A stretch of DNA of 64,000 nucleotides from Paenibacillus zeirhizosphaerae (GTDB taxonomy: Bacteria; Bacillota; Bacilli; Paenibacillales; Paenibacillaceae), in assembly GCF_030705605.1 (NCBI RefSeq), contig NZ_JAPCKK010000006.1, positions 62,001-126,000 on the forward strand. Reading direction: 5' to 3'. The first letter of the stretch is position 1; every line of letters starts with the position of its first letter. Both the position numbers and the translations under genes were made by a program. Of this stretch, positions 16,014 to 24,782 are shown piece after piece. The notes beneath the pieces are model-generated. The model saw only the letters and a program-made list of their open reading frames with translations. It had not been told where the DNA came from and did not search any database.

Positions 16014-16754
16014 TTGCAGCTATTATTCCACGAAACAAGTGAGAATCATGAAATTAAGGTATACGATACGACCGAATTATATGGCGAAAAGGGGAGCTTC
16101 CGGGTGCTGGAGTTCTCGAATCAGGCGATGCAGGGCGCGCTGGATTTGAATCATCCGCAGCGTATTCTGTTTGAATATCCGCGGGCCATCATTCATCTGA
16201 TGGAGTACAATGGGCCGGACTTTGAGGATGCGTTCCTGATCGGGCACGGTATCGGGACGATTGCAGGGTATTTTGCGGATAGACGCTTTAAAGTTGCGGA
16301 GCTAGACAGGCAGGTGGTGGAGCTGAGTCGTGCCTATTTCGGCAGCAGCACGGAGCAGGTCATGATTGGCGACGGGCGTGAGCTGCTGAAGGGGGAAGAG
16401 GCGGACCGTTATGATTTTGTAATTGTGGACGCTTTTACGGAAAAAGGGACGCCGCGGCATTTGATCTCCCGCGAGTTCTTCAGGCTGGCAGCGGAGAAGC
16501 TTCATCCTGATGGGGCTGTGATCATGAATCTGATCGGAAGAGGGACGAAGGACAAGCTGATTCAGGCCATTCATACGACGCTCAGCACAGAGCTTGCCTA
16601 TACAAAGGCCTTTTTTCTGCCTGCGGAAAAAGCGACGGACACTCAGAACGTGATTCTTATGGGCGGAGGGCGGCCGATCCAGCTTCAGGAGCGCCATATG
16701 GCGGGCTTCCAGGAGACCAGGCTTGGCAGGGGACATGTGATTAAGGATCGATAA
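16014..16754 (+). CDS. Spermidine synthase-like (Rossmann methyltransferase-fold) protein, 246 aa
   Basis: The start is a TTG at 16014 with GAAGGAGA about 9 bases upstream. The fold resembles polyamine aminopropyltransferases: a short N-terminal beta domain (IKVYDTTELYGEKGSFRVLE), then a nucleotide-binding loop FLIGHGIGTIAGYF in place of the usual GGGDG, ELDRQVVELSRAYF as the acidic ribose-binding strand, and YDFVIVDAF with Asp in the catalytic strand. Proteins of this reduced type are often annotated spermidine synthase-like or fused-MFS-like and may not make spermidine. Substrate unknown. It is divergent from the LysR gene. Confidence 0.65.
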   Translation: MQLLFHETSENHEIKVYDTTELYGEKGSFRVLEFSNQAMQGALDLNHPQRILFEYPRAIIHLMEYNGPDFEDAFLIGHGIGTIAGYFADRRFKVAELDRQVVELSRAYFGSSTEQVMIGDGRELLKGEEADRYDFVIVDAFTEKGTPRHLISREFFRLAAEKLHPDGAVIMNLIGRGTKDKLIQAIHTTLSTELAYTKAFFLPAEKATDTQNVILMGGGRPIQLQERHMAGFQETRLGRGHVIKDR

Positions 16755-16853
16755 ACGGTAGAGATGCTTGATCATTGTGGCGATCCGGCTGATGTTTAAG
16801 AGCTGAGTGGCAGTAATTCGGAGTTGCACCGCATGCTCTGTGCCGGTAAAATG

Positions 16854-16880
16854 GCTTGAGGAGCAGTCTGCTCCTCAAGC
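16854..16880 (+). other. Perfect hairpin upstream of leader peptide
   Basis: The arms 16854-16865 (GCTTGAGGAGCA) and 16869-16880 are a perfect 12-bp stem with a 3-base loop. No T-tract follows, so it is more likely a regulatory RNA stem or mRNA end than a simple terminator. The 3' arm (TCCTC) could alternatively pair with the AGGAGG at 16894. Confidence 0.5.
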
Positions 16881-16910
16881 ATTGCACAGCGACAGGAGGA
16901 ACGGACCGTT

Positions 16911-16940
16911 ATGATCATCCAATTCATTCGTTATCGTTAA
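16911..16940 (+). CDS. Possible 9-residue leader peptide before rlmA-like gene
   Basis: The tiny frame MIIQFIRYR starts at 16911 with AGGAGG at 16894-16899 (11 bases away) and stops at 16940. A second purine-rich site (GGGAGG) follows directly. Short Ile/Arg-containing leader peptides before ribosomal-RNA methyltransferases can sense ribosome stalling by antibiotics. The gene downstream is of the RlmA type, related to tylosin-resistance TlrB, so an attenuator is plausible. No defined terminator/antiterminator pair could be assigned, only a weak stem followed by seven T at about 16965-16981. Confidence 0.3.
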   Translation: MIIQFIRYR

Positions 16941-17049
16941 TGGGAGGTACAGACCTATAAGCCCGGCTATTTATTTTTTTGTAGAACGCCAGGGTTTATT
17001 TTTCTGTGCCTTTTTCATTCTCGATTTATGAATGAAAGGGTGTTTTTTT

Positions 17050-17928
17050 GTGTCCAATGATAAAGAATATCGTCTCTTAACTGAGCATGTGAAACTATTT
17101 GCCTGCCCGCTTTGTGCAACACCGCTGCAGATCGTCAACCATACGAGCCTGGTGTGTGCGAAGGGGCATTGCTACGATATCGCCAGACAGGGGTATGTGA
17201 ACTGGCTTTCATATGCTCCCAAAACGAAATATGATCAGCCATTGTTCGAATCCCGCCGAGTTCTGCATCAGTATGGCTTATTTGCGTCTTTGACGGAGGC
17301 TGTCCGCGAGGCCATGATCAGACATCTGGATTTCACAACCGGAAAGCTGATCCAAGTGATGGATGCAGGATGCGGTGAAGGTTCCCATCTGCTGGATCTC
17401 CAGCGCAGCATGAAGGAGGGGACGGGGGATGACCTGCTTGGCGTCGGGGTGGACATCTCCAAAGAAGGCATTCGCTTGGCAGCCAAGGCGGCGGATACGG
17501 CGATTTGGTGTGCCGCTGACCTGACTCGAGCCCCCTTTGCCGACGGGCAGTTCCACTGTATTCTGAATATCCTGTCCCCCTCCAGCTATGCCGAGTTCAA
17601 GCGGCTTCTGACGGATGAGGGAATGGTCATCAAGGTTGTGCCGGAAAGCGGATATTTGCAGGAGCTAAGAGAGGCGCTGCACGGAGCCCCCGAGGCGCAC
17701 AGCTATTCGAATCATGCGACGCTGGAGCTGTTCCAAAGCCATTTTAAGCTTATCGACAGGCAGCGGGTTCAAGATAGGCTCTCCCTGGATAGGTACTTAC
17801 TGGAGCATTTGCTGCAGATGACACCGTTGGCATGGAGAGCGTCAGCGGAGGATGTTCAACGTGTCCTGCAGCAGGAGCAGATGGATATCACGGTGGATTT
17901 GTCGGTCCTGATCGGCAAGCTAAAATAA
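17050..17928 (+). CDS. rlmA: RlmA-type 23S rRNA (guanine-N1)-methyltransferase, 292 aa
   Basis: The start is the GTG at 17050 (reading MSNDKEYRLLTEHV) because AAAGGGTG lies 7 bases upstream; an earlier ATG at 17032 has none. The N-terminal zinc finger is FACPLC then CAKGHCYD, diagnostic for RlmA proteins. It is followed by IARQGYVNWL and a SAM-binding domain with VMDAGCGEGSHLLDL and GVDISKEGIRLAAK. Members methylate G745 or G748 of 23S rRNA near the peptide exit tunnel; in Gram-positive bacteria the G748 type contributes to tylosin tolerance. Which site is used cannot be read from the sequence. Confidence 0.85.
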   Translation: MSNDKEYRLLTEHVKLFACPLCATPLQIVNHTSLVCAKGHCYDIARQGYVNWLSYAPKTKYDQPLFESRRVLHQYGLFASLTEAVREAMIRHLDFTTGKLIQVMDAGCGEGSHLLDLQRSMKEGTGDDLLGVGVDISKEGIRLAAKAADTAIWCAADLTRAPFADGQFHCILNILSPSSYAEFKRLLTDEGMVIKVVPESGYLQELREALHGAPEAHSYSNHATLELFQSHFKLIDRQRVQDRLSLDRYLLEHLLQMTPLAWRASAEDVQRVLQQEQMDITVDLSVLIGKLK

Positions 17929-17941
17929 AAAAATCAAGCAA

Positions 17942-17978
17942 AAGACCCCGCTCCGGTGTTAATCGGAGACGGGGTCTT
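17942..17978. terminator. Intrinsic terminator between convergent genes
   Basis: AAGACCCCG-CTCCG (17942-17955) pairs with 17964-17978 with one bulge. On the minus strand it is followed by TTTTG and an AT-rich stretch, serving the GbsR-like gene, whose stop codon lies in the loop. It may also block read-through from the methyltransferase gene. Confidence 0.65.
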
Positions 17979-18549
17979 CGTCTGTGCGCCTCCGCTGCTG
18001 AATGTCATGGATGACCTTCTCCAGCTCGCCTTCCTTGAGCAGATCCACGAAGGTCTGCAGCCACTCGTAAAATTCAACCGCATGGTACAGCTTATGCAGG
18101 TCCTTCAATGCCTCGTGACGAACGTCGTCCGGGGTATCCGGATGCAGAATCAGCTCTTTCAGATCAGGCATCACCTGAGCGATCGACGCCGTCATGACGT
18201 CATGCTCGCGCTGCAGCTTGGTGGAGAAGAAGCTGCGGAAAAAAGTATAAAAATCGCCCTGGGCCTGATACAGGTCCTTGCGGTCCTGCTTCGTATCCAG
18301 CTTCTCAATCATATTAGCATCCAGCAGCGCCCTGGCCGCATAGCTCATATTGCTTTTACTCATCTTCATCTTGTCTTTCATTTCCTCAAGCGTCAGCGGC
18401 CTGTCCTCGAAAAACATTCTTCCATACAGCAGTCCCGCCGAGTGTGTGACTCCGTATAAATCCATCGTGGCCCCGATGGCCTCAACAACCTTCTCCCGCA
18501 GTTGCTCCCATTGGGTAAGCGCAGGGGGCTCTTTTCCCGTCTGATTCAC
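17959..18549 (-). CDS. GbsR/MarR-type transcriptional regulator, 196 aa
   Basis: The start is the GTG at 18549 (reading MNQTGKEPPAL) with GGAGG 8 bases upstream. The HTH resembles the GbsR subfamily: LYGRMFFEDRPLTLEEMKDK, KMSKSNMSYAARALLDANMI, EKL. The C-terminal helices (about residues 95-190) have the typical coiled tail. GbsR proteins in Bacillus repress choline/betaine genes; here no such genes are adjacent. It is divergent from the ABC transporter operon that starts at 18830, so it is the best candidate regulator of that operon. Confidence 0.8.
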   Translation of the reverse strand: MNQTGKEPPALTQWEQLREKVVEAIGATMDLYGVTHSAGLLYGRMFFEDRPLTLEEMKDKMKMSKSNMSYAARALLDANMIEKLDTKQDRKDLYQAQGDFYTFFRSFFSTKLQREHDVMTASIAQVMPDLKELILHPDTPDDVRHEALKDLHKLYHAVEFYEWLQTFVDLLKEGELEKVIHDIQQRRRTDEDPVSD

Positions 18550-18829
18550 TATGGCAGCCTCCACAAAACAGATATGTATTTAATAGATACAAGATTTCTT
18601 GAATATTCATTATTATACCGCGCTGGTAACAGGGATGTAAGTGGAATTCCAATAAAAGCAGGACGGTACGGCAAATTTTACGAAGAAAGACCTTTGAAAT
18701 TACATAGAGATAACCCAGTTTGAAAAAATGAAAGTACAATAATAACTATACGAAAGCCGAAATAATCGTGTTTTTGGATGTTGGAAATGAAAATTCAAAA
18801 AAAATTGTACATTAGATTGGAGTTGTCAT

Positions 18830-19717
18830 GTGTTGAACTGGAGAAAAAGATGGGGTGAACCGCAGGCGTATGCTTTTATACTCCCGGCGATGGTTCCGCT
18901 GATCGTATTCTGGATCATCCCGATGGTGTACATTACCTATTTGAGCTTCACGAATTGGGATTTCATGAGTCCGGTAAAGACTTTTGTCGGATTGGACAAC
19001 TACAGGTACCTATTTCAGGACCCTGAGTTTTACGTCACCGTCCGGGCTACGCTCATTTTTGCGGCGGGAAGCGTCATTCCTACCTTGGTTGCCGGACTGC
19101 TGCTCGCTTTGCTGCTGCACGGCAAGCTTGTCGGGTCGGGGATCTACCGGGCGATTATATTTTCTCCCTGGGTGACGCCGACGGTCGCGGTATCCATCGT
19201 CTGGGCCTGGATTTTCGAAGCGAGGTCAGGCCTGGCGAATGCCCTGCTCGGTGTGTTTGGCTTCGACGCCATTCCGTGGCTGCAGGACGGAGGGTGGGCC
19301 ATGGTAGCCATTCTGATTGTTACAATCTGGAAAGGGCTCGGCTGGGTGATGGTCTTCTATCTGGTAGCTCTGCAATCGGTGCCTGAAAGCCTGAAGGAAG
19401 CGGCGGCGATTGACGGCGCTAGCCGTACGCGGATTTTTTTCACAGTGACGCTGCCGCTTATTTCACCGACGACCTTTTTCCTGTTCATTATCCAGATGAT
19501 CGACGCATTTCAGGCGTATGACCAGATCAATATTTTGACCCAGGGAGGGCCTGCGGGCTCTACGCGTACGATGCTCTATATGTACTATCAGGCGGCTTTT
19601 GACCAGTTCAATGTTGGCCAAGCATCGGCAGTCGCGCTGCTGCTGGTCGTATTCATCGGACTGTTCGCCGTGGTCTCATTCCTGGCGTCACGCAAAAATG
19701 TACACTATCTCTCTTAG
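18830..19717 (+). CDS. ABC sugar/polyol-phosphate transporter permease (UgpA-like), 295 aa
   Basis: First inner-membrane permease of a CUT1 ABC importer. Six membrane helices are visible, and the EAA loop that contacts the ATPase is EAAAIDGASRTRIFFTVTLP. The start is a GTG at 18830 with TTGGAG upstream. The 12-base gap to the second permease, then the binding protein and hydrolases, indicates one operon. No ATPase gene is in the operon; many Bacillota CUT1 systems share an MsmX-type ATPase encoded elsewhere. Substrate is inferred from the hydrolases downstream, probably a glycerol-phosphate-like ester. Confidence 0.88.
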   Translation: MLNWRKRWGEPQAYAFILPAMVPLIVFWIIPMVYITYLSFTNWDFMSPVKTFVGLDNYRYLFQDPEFYVTVRATLIFAAGSVIPTLVAGLLLALLLHGKLVGSGIYRAIIFSPWVTPTVAVSIVWAWIFEARSGLANALLGVFGFDAIPWLQDGGWAMVAILIVTIWKGLGWVMVFYLVALQSVPESLKEAAAIDGASRTRIFFTVTLPLISPTTFFLFIIQMIDAFQAYDQINILTQGGPAGSTRTMLYMYYQAAFDQFNVGQASAVALLLVVFIGLFAVVSFLASRKNVHYLS

Positions 19718-19729
19718 AGGAGGCACGTC

Positions 19730-20572
19730 ATGTTCCGTACATCCATTCCCGTTCAGATCATCAGGCACGTAGCGCTGCTGCTGATCAGCTTCGGTATGGC
19801 TTTCCCTTTCCTGTGGATGGTCACAAGCTCGCTGAAATCCAACGACGAGATCAGGGCCTTTCCGCCTGTCCTGCTGCCGGAGGTGCCGCTGTGGAGCAAT
19901 TTCGTGGAGACATGGAATGCCGCTCCGTTCGGGCAATATCTGCTAAATAGCGTTTTTGTGGCAGGTTTGATTGTCATTTGTCAGATCATCTTGTCCTCCT
20001 TGATGGCTTACGCATTGACCCATATGCATTTTCCTTTCAAAAATGTACTGCTGGGTCTGATTCTGACGATGTATATGCTGCCGGTTTCCGCCACCTATCT
20101 GCCGAGCTATATCATTCTGTCGAAGCTGAATTTGATTGACACGTATACCGGACTGATTATCTCGAATGCGGTCAGCATATTCTCCATCTTCCTGATCCGT
20201 CAGGCCTTCATGCAGCTTCCCAAGGAGCTGGTCGAAGCAGGAAAGATCGACGGGGCGGGCCATTTGCGCATTCTGTTTACGCTGCTGTTTCCGCTAGCAC
20301 GCTCTTCCTTTATCGTGCTTGCGCTGCTCAGCTTCATCTCGAACTATAACAATTATTTCTGGCCGATGCTCATCACCAAGTCGCCGGAGCTCAATCTGGT
20401 ATCAGCGGGTCTGCGCTCCTTCTTCGTGGAAGGCGGGGGCTACGGGATGAAATGGCCGCTGATCATGGCAGGCAGCACGTTCACGATTGTGCCGCTGCTG
20501 GTGCTGTTCGTTATTGCCCAGAAATGGATTATTAAGGGGGTGAACAACGCGTTCAGCGTGAACAAGGGATAG
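19730..20572 (+). CDS. ABC sugar/polyol-phosphate transporter permease (UgpE-like), 280 aa
   Basis: Second CUT1 permease with six membrane helices and EAA loop EAGKIDGAGHLRILFTLLFP. It has AGAGGAGG before the ATG. It starts with a short cytoplasmic tail followed by a helix ending in LWMVTSSLKSNDEIRAFPP, a pattern typical of the UgpE/MalG group. It pairs with the permease immediately upstream. Confidence 0.88.
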   Translation: MFRTSIPVQIIRHVALLLISFGMAFPFLWMVTSSLKSNDEIRAFPPVLLPEVPLWSNFVETWNAAPFGQYLLNSVFVAGLIVICQIILSSLMAYALTHMHFPFKNVLLGLILTMYMLPVSATYLPSYIILSKLNLIDTYTGLIISNAVSIFSIFLIRQAFMQLPKELVEAGKIDGAGHLRILFTLLFPLARSSFIVLALLSFISNYNNYFWPMLITKSPELNLVSAGLRSFFVEGGGYGMKWPLIMAGSTFTIVPLLVLFVIAQKWIIKGVNNAFSVNKG

Positions 20573-20655
20573 TATGCCGGGAAGCACAGCAAGGCAGGTG
20601 GCATACATAACGTATCGTTCTAACAATTTTACAAAAAGTGGAGGGTTCTCTGAAC

Positions 20656-21981
20656 ATGTTGAAAATGAAAAGCATTTTGTCAGGACTTCTCATTCTGTCC
20701 TTTATCCTTCTGACCGCGTGCGGCGGCAATCAGAGTACAGGGGCGGGAGCCTCAACGGAGCATCAGGGCGAATCCAACGGAAAACCTGTTGAAATCGAGT
20801 TCTGGTACGGATTGGGCGGGAAGCTTGGCGATGAGATGAAAAGCCTGATTGACGAATTCAACGCTTCCCAGAATGAAGTGATTGTCAAGCCGGTGGTGCA
20901 GGGCAATTATGATGAGACTAAGCAGAAGCTGCAGGCTGCCATTGCGTCCGGCAAGGTGCCGGCCGTTGCGCTCGCCTCTGATGTGGCTTGGGCGCGGGAC
21001 GGATATTTTGCTTCCATGGATGAGCTGATTGCCGCCGATGAGGCTTTCAAGGCCGAAGACTTTATTCCGGCTTTTCTGAATCAGGGTAAAGTAGATGGTA
21101 AGCAGTATTTCCTGCCGATGTACGGAACGACCCAACTGCTGTATTACAACAAGGACATGTTCGCGAAGGCCGGAATCACGGAAGAGGATATCAAGACGTG
21201 GGAAGGGCTGGCTGCTGCGGCAGAGAAGCTTACGGTCAAGGAAAACGGGAAAACAACTGTATACGGCTGGGAGCCAATGTGGGGCTCAGGTAACATGATT
21301 GACGCGACATTGAGCCGTGGCGGTCATATTCTGAGCGAAGACGGCAAGACCGTCATGATTGACAGTCCCGAATGGATTGAAACATGGGATGCTTTCCGCA
21401 AATGGCTCCACGAGGATCAGATTATGGCGATTCATTCCGGCGGACAGGGCTGGGAGTACTGGTATAAGACGATTGATGATGTGCTGCAGGATAGGGCGGC
21501 AGGGTATACGGGCTCCAGCGGGGACCAGGGTGACCTCGACTTTACTAAGGTTGCAGCCGCACCACAGCCAGGCTGGGAGGGTCATGATCCGGCACCGGTC
21601 GCATCGGCCGTTCAGGCCGGCATTCTGGCGAAAGCATCCCCTGAGCAGCAGGAAGCGGCTTATAAATGGCTTACCTTCTTTATGAAGGCGGAGAATACTG
21701 CAAAATGGTCGATGAATACGGGGTATATCGCTGTGCGCCAATCCGCGCTGGAGGTGCCGGAATTCAAAGCCTATAGTGAGGAAAACCCGCACAGCAGACA
21801 ACCGCTGCTGCAGGCACAGCACGCTTCGGAGCCATTTATTGATCCGACAGGCGGTAAAATTACGGATGCGCTCGAAATTGCGGCCGATAAAGTACAAATC
21901 TCCAACATGCCTGCCGAGCAGGCGCTTAAGGAAGCCAAGGAAGCTGCGCAGCGCGCATTGGATCAGGTAACGGGAGGCTAA
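20656..21981 (+). CDS. ABC transporter substrate-binding lipoprotein (UgpB-like), 441 aa
   Basis: The start is the ATG at 20656 with GGAGGG 10 bases upstream. The signal peptide ends in a lipobox (FILLTACGG), so the protein is tethered outside the cell. The two-lobed periplasmic-binding fold is read from IEFWYGLGGKLGDEMKSLID and YGTTQLLYYNKDMFAKAGIT. The WYG-type start after the linker and the segment ALASDVAWARDGYF are typical of glycerol-3-phosphate-binding UgpB relatives. It delivers its ligand to the permeases 18830-20572. Confidence 0.85.
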   Translation: MLKMKSILSGLLILSFILLTACGGNQSTGAGASTEHQGESNGKPVEIEFWYGLGGKLGDEMKSLIDEFNASQNEVIVKPVVQGNYDETKQKLQAAIASGKVPAVALASDVAWARDGYFASMDELIAADEAFKAEDFIPAFLNQGKVDGKQYFLPMYGTTQLLYYNKDMFAKAGITEEDIKTWEGLAAAAEKLTVKENGKTTVYGWEPMWGSGNMIDATLSRGGHILSEDGKTVMIDSPEWIETWDAFRKWLHEDQIMAIHSGGQGWEYWYKTIDDVLQDRAAGYTGSSGDQGDLDFTKVAAAPQPGWEGHDPAPVASAVQAGILAKASPEQQEAAYKWLTFFMKAENTAKWSMNTGYIAVRQSALEVPEFKAYSEENPHSRQPLLQAQHASEPFIDPTGGKITDALEIAADKVQISNMPAEQALKEAKEAAQRALDQVTGG

Positions 21982-21987
21982 GAACCT

Positions 21988-23502
21988 ATGATGAACATAA
22001 TATCGACAGGCTTTCAACCGGGGCATTCACTTGCTTGGCATTCTTTTGAAATGAAGCATCCGGCCGAATGGCTGACCCTGCACGTAGAGCATCCGGAGAA
22101 CGTCTGGCTGCAGATGGTAGTCAGGGATGCGGAGGGCCGGGTGCGGATGCAGTACCTGACTAAAGGCTTGGAGCAGACGCTGGTCCTATGCGCCGATCCT
22201 GGACGTTCCACTTGCGGCACGGTCCCGGGGCTGCTTCCGCAGGGAGAGTGGACGGTCCAGGTATACGGGATGAAGCCCGAAGTGACCGCTTCTTACAGGC
22301 TGAGCATGAGAACCGGGACGGGAGCTCCTGACACGGAGGGAACGTTGCCGCCCATCGGCAGGAATCTGTGGACAGGGCCCGCTGACCCAGGGATGGCGAT
22401 GTCCTACAAGGAATATCCGTGGGAACGTGTCGTAAGCACTGAACCCCGCTGGTATAAAGGCGACTTTCACATGCATACCCGTCTGACGGATGGAAAGCAG
22501 ACCCCTGCAGAGCTGACGGCCCAAGCGGCAGGTCAGGGCTTGGATTTCATGGTCATTACGGAGCATAACTTTCTGACGACAGGTTGGCCGGAGACGGAGC
22601 TGCTGGTCATTCCGGGCACGGAAGTGACTTCATCCAAAGGACACTTCAACATTCTGGGTATCCGCGAATGGATTGAGCCGTTCGGTGACGGCAGCCAGCC
22701 GGTGTTTGAAACCGTGGAAGGCATGGTATCCATCTTGCAGGCGGCAAGGGAGCAGGGAGCGGTTTGCAGCATGAATCATCCAGAGCTGGTCCCATGGGAA
22801 TGGCAGCTTGATGTGCGTCTGGACGCCTTCGATACGATTGAAATCTGGAATGATCCGACGTATCCGGATAATACGGACGCAACGGAAAAAGCCTTGCAAC
22901 TGTGGGACGTCCTTTGGGCCCATGGGGTCATTCTCTGGGGTATCGGAGGCAGCGACACCCACAACCTGCCTCATGAAAGCTATGAGCCGGGCGGACCACC
23001 TTCGGTCGTTGGTGATCCGAGGACATGCGTCTGGAGCGATGAGCTTTCGGTGCAGGGAATGATGAGTGCCATCAGACAGGGGCATGTCTATGTGACACGC
23101 GGACCCGAGCTCGATCCCTTTGTTGCGGTGGGTGAGCGTGTGTTCCGTCCGGGTGAGTGTATCCCGTCTGAAATAGAGTCGGAGGAGCCTGTTGTCTGCC
23201 ATTTGGGCATTCGTGGTATTGCGGCCGATGCTTCTGTCCGCTGGATGGTGGACGGTGTAACCGTGTCCGAGTCCAGGGTGGGCGGTGGCAAGGGTGGCTC
23301 GGAGGATTTCCTCCGGTTCAGCTATGACGTCAACTGGCCGAATGAGGGACTGCACTGGGTGCGCGCCGAGGTTCGGGATGCTGAGGGAGGACTGCTCGCC
23401 TTCACGAACCCGGTGTACAAAGGGCAGCCTGTGCCAGCGCTTGCGACCTGGAATGAGCTGAAGAGCAAGCTGGAGCCTGCTGCTGCAGGGGTGGCGAACT
23501 GA
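21988..23502 (+). CDS. PHP-domain metal-dependent hydrolase of CehA/McbA type, 504 aa
   Basis: Cytoplasmic hydrolase with an N-terminal beta-rich domain (about 1-150) and a PHP domain. Metal-ligand motifs are GDFHMHTRLTDG (about residues 158-169), VITEHNF (about 190) and GSDTHNL (about 321). This set matches CehA/McbA-family and PHP phosphoesterases. The C-terminal 120 residues form an extra beta domain. It lies 6 bases after the binding-protein gene, so it is in the same operon and probably cleaves the imported compound; a phosphodiester or ester is likely. The exact substrate cannot be read from sequence. Confidence 0.8.
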   Translation: MMNIISTGFQPGHSLAWHSFEMKHPAEWLTLHVEHPENVWLQMVVRDAEGRVRMQYLTKGLEQTLVLCADPGRSTCGTVPGLLPQGEWTVQVYGMKPEVTASYRLSMRTGTGAPDTEGTLPPIGRNLWTGPADPGMAMSYKEYPWERVVSTEPRWYKGDFHMHTRLTDGKQTPAELTAQAAGQGLDFMVITEHNFLTTGWPETELLVIPGTEVTSSKGHFNILGIREWIEPFGDGSQPVFETVEGMVSILQAAREQGAVCSMNHPELVPWEWQLDVRLDAFDTIEIWNDPTYPDNTDATEKALQLWDVLWAHGVILWGIGGSDTHNLPHESYEPGGPPSVVGDPRTCVWSDELSVQGMMSAIRQGHVYVTRGPELDPFVAVGERVFRPGECIPSEIESEEPVVCHLGIRGIAADASVRWMVDGVTVSESRVGGGKGGSEDFLRFSYDVNWPNEGLHWVRAEVRDAEGGLLAFTNPVYKGQPVPALATWNELKSKLEPAAAGVAN

Positions 23503-23527
23503 CCTGTAAGGTGAGGAGAATGGGAGA

Positions 23528-24322
23528 ATGACGGCAGTACTGCAGTTGAATAGCTACGAGGTTGAGGTCGATGCGATTCTTTTTGACAAGGACGGCACTT
23601 TGCTGCAATTTCTGCCCTTGTGGGGAACGTGGGCTGGAGTCATGACCTCGCTCATGGTGGGTTCTATTCAAGCGTTGGGGAAGGGCGTGGATTTTACGCC
23701 AGAGTCACTGCTCGGTGTTGAGCTTGACGGGATGTCGCGGGTTACTGGTTATGATCTGCAGGGGCCTTTAGCAATTGCTTCCATCCCGGAAATCGAGGGG
23801 GCCCTGGCATGGCAACTATATACCCGCGGCATGTCCTGGAATCAGGCGGTGCAGCGGGTAAGGGAAATCCGGGCAGCGGCTGATGCAGAGGTGGAGCGGG
23901 AACGCCCAGTCGTCCCACTCCCCGGTCTGATGGCCTTCTTGTCCCGCTGTATGGAAGCGGACATTCCGCTGGCGGTTGTTACGGCGGATCAGACAGCGGA
24001 AGCGGTCAAGCATCTGGAATGGCTTGGCGTTGCAGACCGCTTCGGGGTGATTATGGGCAGAGACCAGGTGATCAACGGAAAGCCTTCACCCGAAATCGTA
24101 TTCAAAACCTGTGAGCTGCTGGGTGTTCTGCCGGCAAGAACGGTGCTTATTGGAGATACTGCGGGAGACATGCAGACCGGGCGGCTGGCAGGCGTTAGTC
24201 TAACCATGGGTATCGGTGCCGGTGAGACGCTGGCGCAAGCGGATGTGATGATCCGTTCATATGATGAGCTGCGGATTGGACAATCCGTGCACGAACAACA
24301 ATCTGTCCGGCAAAAAGGATGA
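23528..24322 (+). CDS. HAD-family phosphatase, 264 aa
   Basis: Haloacid-dehalogenase-like hydrolase. Motif I is FDKDGT with Asp20 and Asp22, motif II is VVTAD, motif III is the Lys of NGKPSPEIVF, and motif IV is IGDTAGDMQTG. A helical cap domain lies between motifs I and II. It follows the PHP hydrolase by 25 bases and probably removes phosphate from the product, giving an ordered pathway of import, ester cleavage and dephosphorylation. GTGAGGAG precedes the ATG. Confidence 0.88.
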   Translation: MTAVLQLNSYEVEVDAILFDKDGTLLQFLPLWGTWAGVMTSLMVGSIQALGKGVDFTPESLLGVELDGMSRVTGYDLQGPLAIASIPEIEGALAWQLYTRGMSWNQAVQRVREIRAAADAEVERERPVVPLPGLMAFLSRCMEADIPLAVVTADQTAEAVKHLEWLGVADRFGVIMGRDQVINGKPSPEIVFKTCELLGVLPARTVLIGDTAGDMQTGRLAGVSLTMGIGAGETLAQADVMIRSYDELRIGQSVHEQQSVRQKG

Positions 24323-24328
24323 AAATAT

Positions 24329-24640
24329 GTGGGCTGGATCTATTTATCCATAGCGATCGCTTTGGAACTGACAGGAACCATTATTATGAAGTATTCAGCA
24401 GGTTTTACAAAGCTGCTCCCGTCTGTGCTGATGTTTATCTTTTACGGACTCAGCTTCACTTCGCTCAATTTGGCGGTGCGCACGCTGAATCTGAGTCTTG
24501 CTTATGCCATCTGGTCCGGCTTAGGCACACTGTTGATCACATTGGCGGGATATTATTTGTTTCACGAGGTCATCACGCTGCGGCAGTGGATTTGTATTGC
24601 CATTATTGTGATTGGCGTGATCGGGCTTAAAATAAATTAG
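24329..24640 (+). CDS. SMR-family small multidrug transporter-like protein, 103 aa
   Basis: Four-helix membrane protein of the small multidrug resistance family. The conserved membrane Glu in helix 1 is present (IALELTGTIIMKYSAG), and the segment TLNLSLAYAIWSGLGTLLIT in helix 3 is characteristic. It starts at a GTG 6 bases after the HAD stop codon, so it is the last gene of the operon. EmrE-like members expel cations; others export guanidinium or polyamines. In this operon it may export a cationic product of the imported compound (for example an amino-alcohol), which is inference only. Confidence 0.85.
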   Translation: MGWIYLSIAIALELTGTIIMKYSAGFTKLLPSVLMFIFYGLSFTSLNLAVRTLNLSLAYAIWSGLGTLLITLAGYYLFHEVITLRQWICIAIIVIGVIGLKIN

Positions 24641-24686
24641 CTCACTATTTGCGGCAGGAGTCGGCCAACCCCAATTCCAAATTCAA

Positions 24687-24716
24687 TTGACATCCAAAAT
24701 TAGTATATGTTATATA
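24687..24716 (+). promoter_or_regulatory. Housekeeping promoter of htpG
   Basis: TTGACA at 24687-24692 and TATATA at 24711-24716, 18 bases apart. The start of transcription would be about 24723, just before the CIRCE operator. Confidence 0.7.
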
Positions 24717-24726
24717 AGAAGAAGGA

Positions 24727-24753
24727 TTAGCACTCATGTGTGATGAGTGCTAA
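24727..24753 (+). promoter_or_regulatory. CIRCE operator (HrcA-binding site)
   Basis: TTAGCACTC (24727-24735), a 9-base spacer, and GAGTGCTAA (24745-24753). Both arms match the CIRCE consensus perfectly. It lies just after the predicted transcription start, the normal position for HrcA repression. Confidence 0.95.
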
Positions 24754-24782
24754 ATATCTTGATTGGGAGAGGGGTTCCACTA

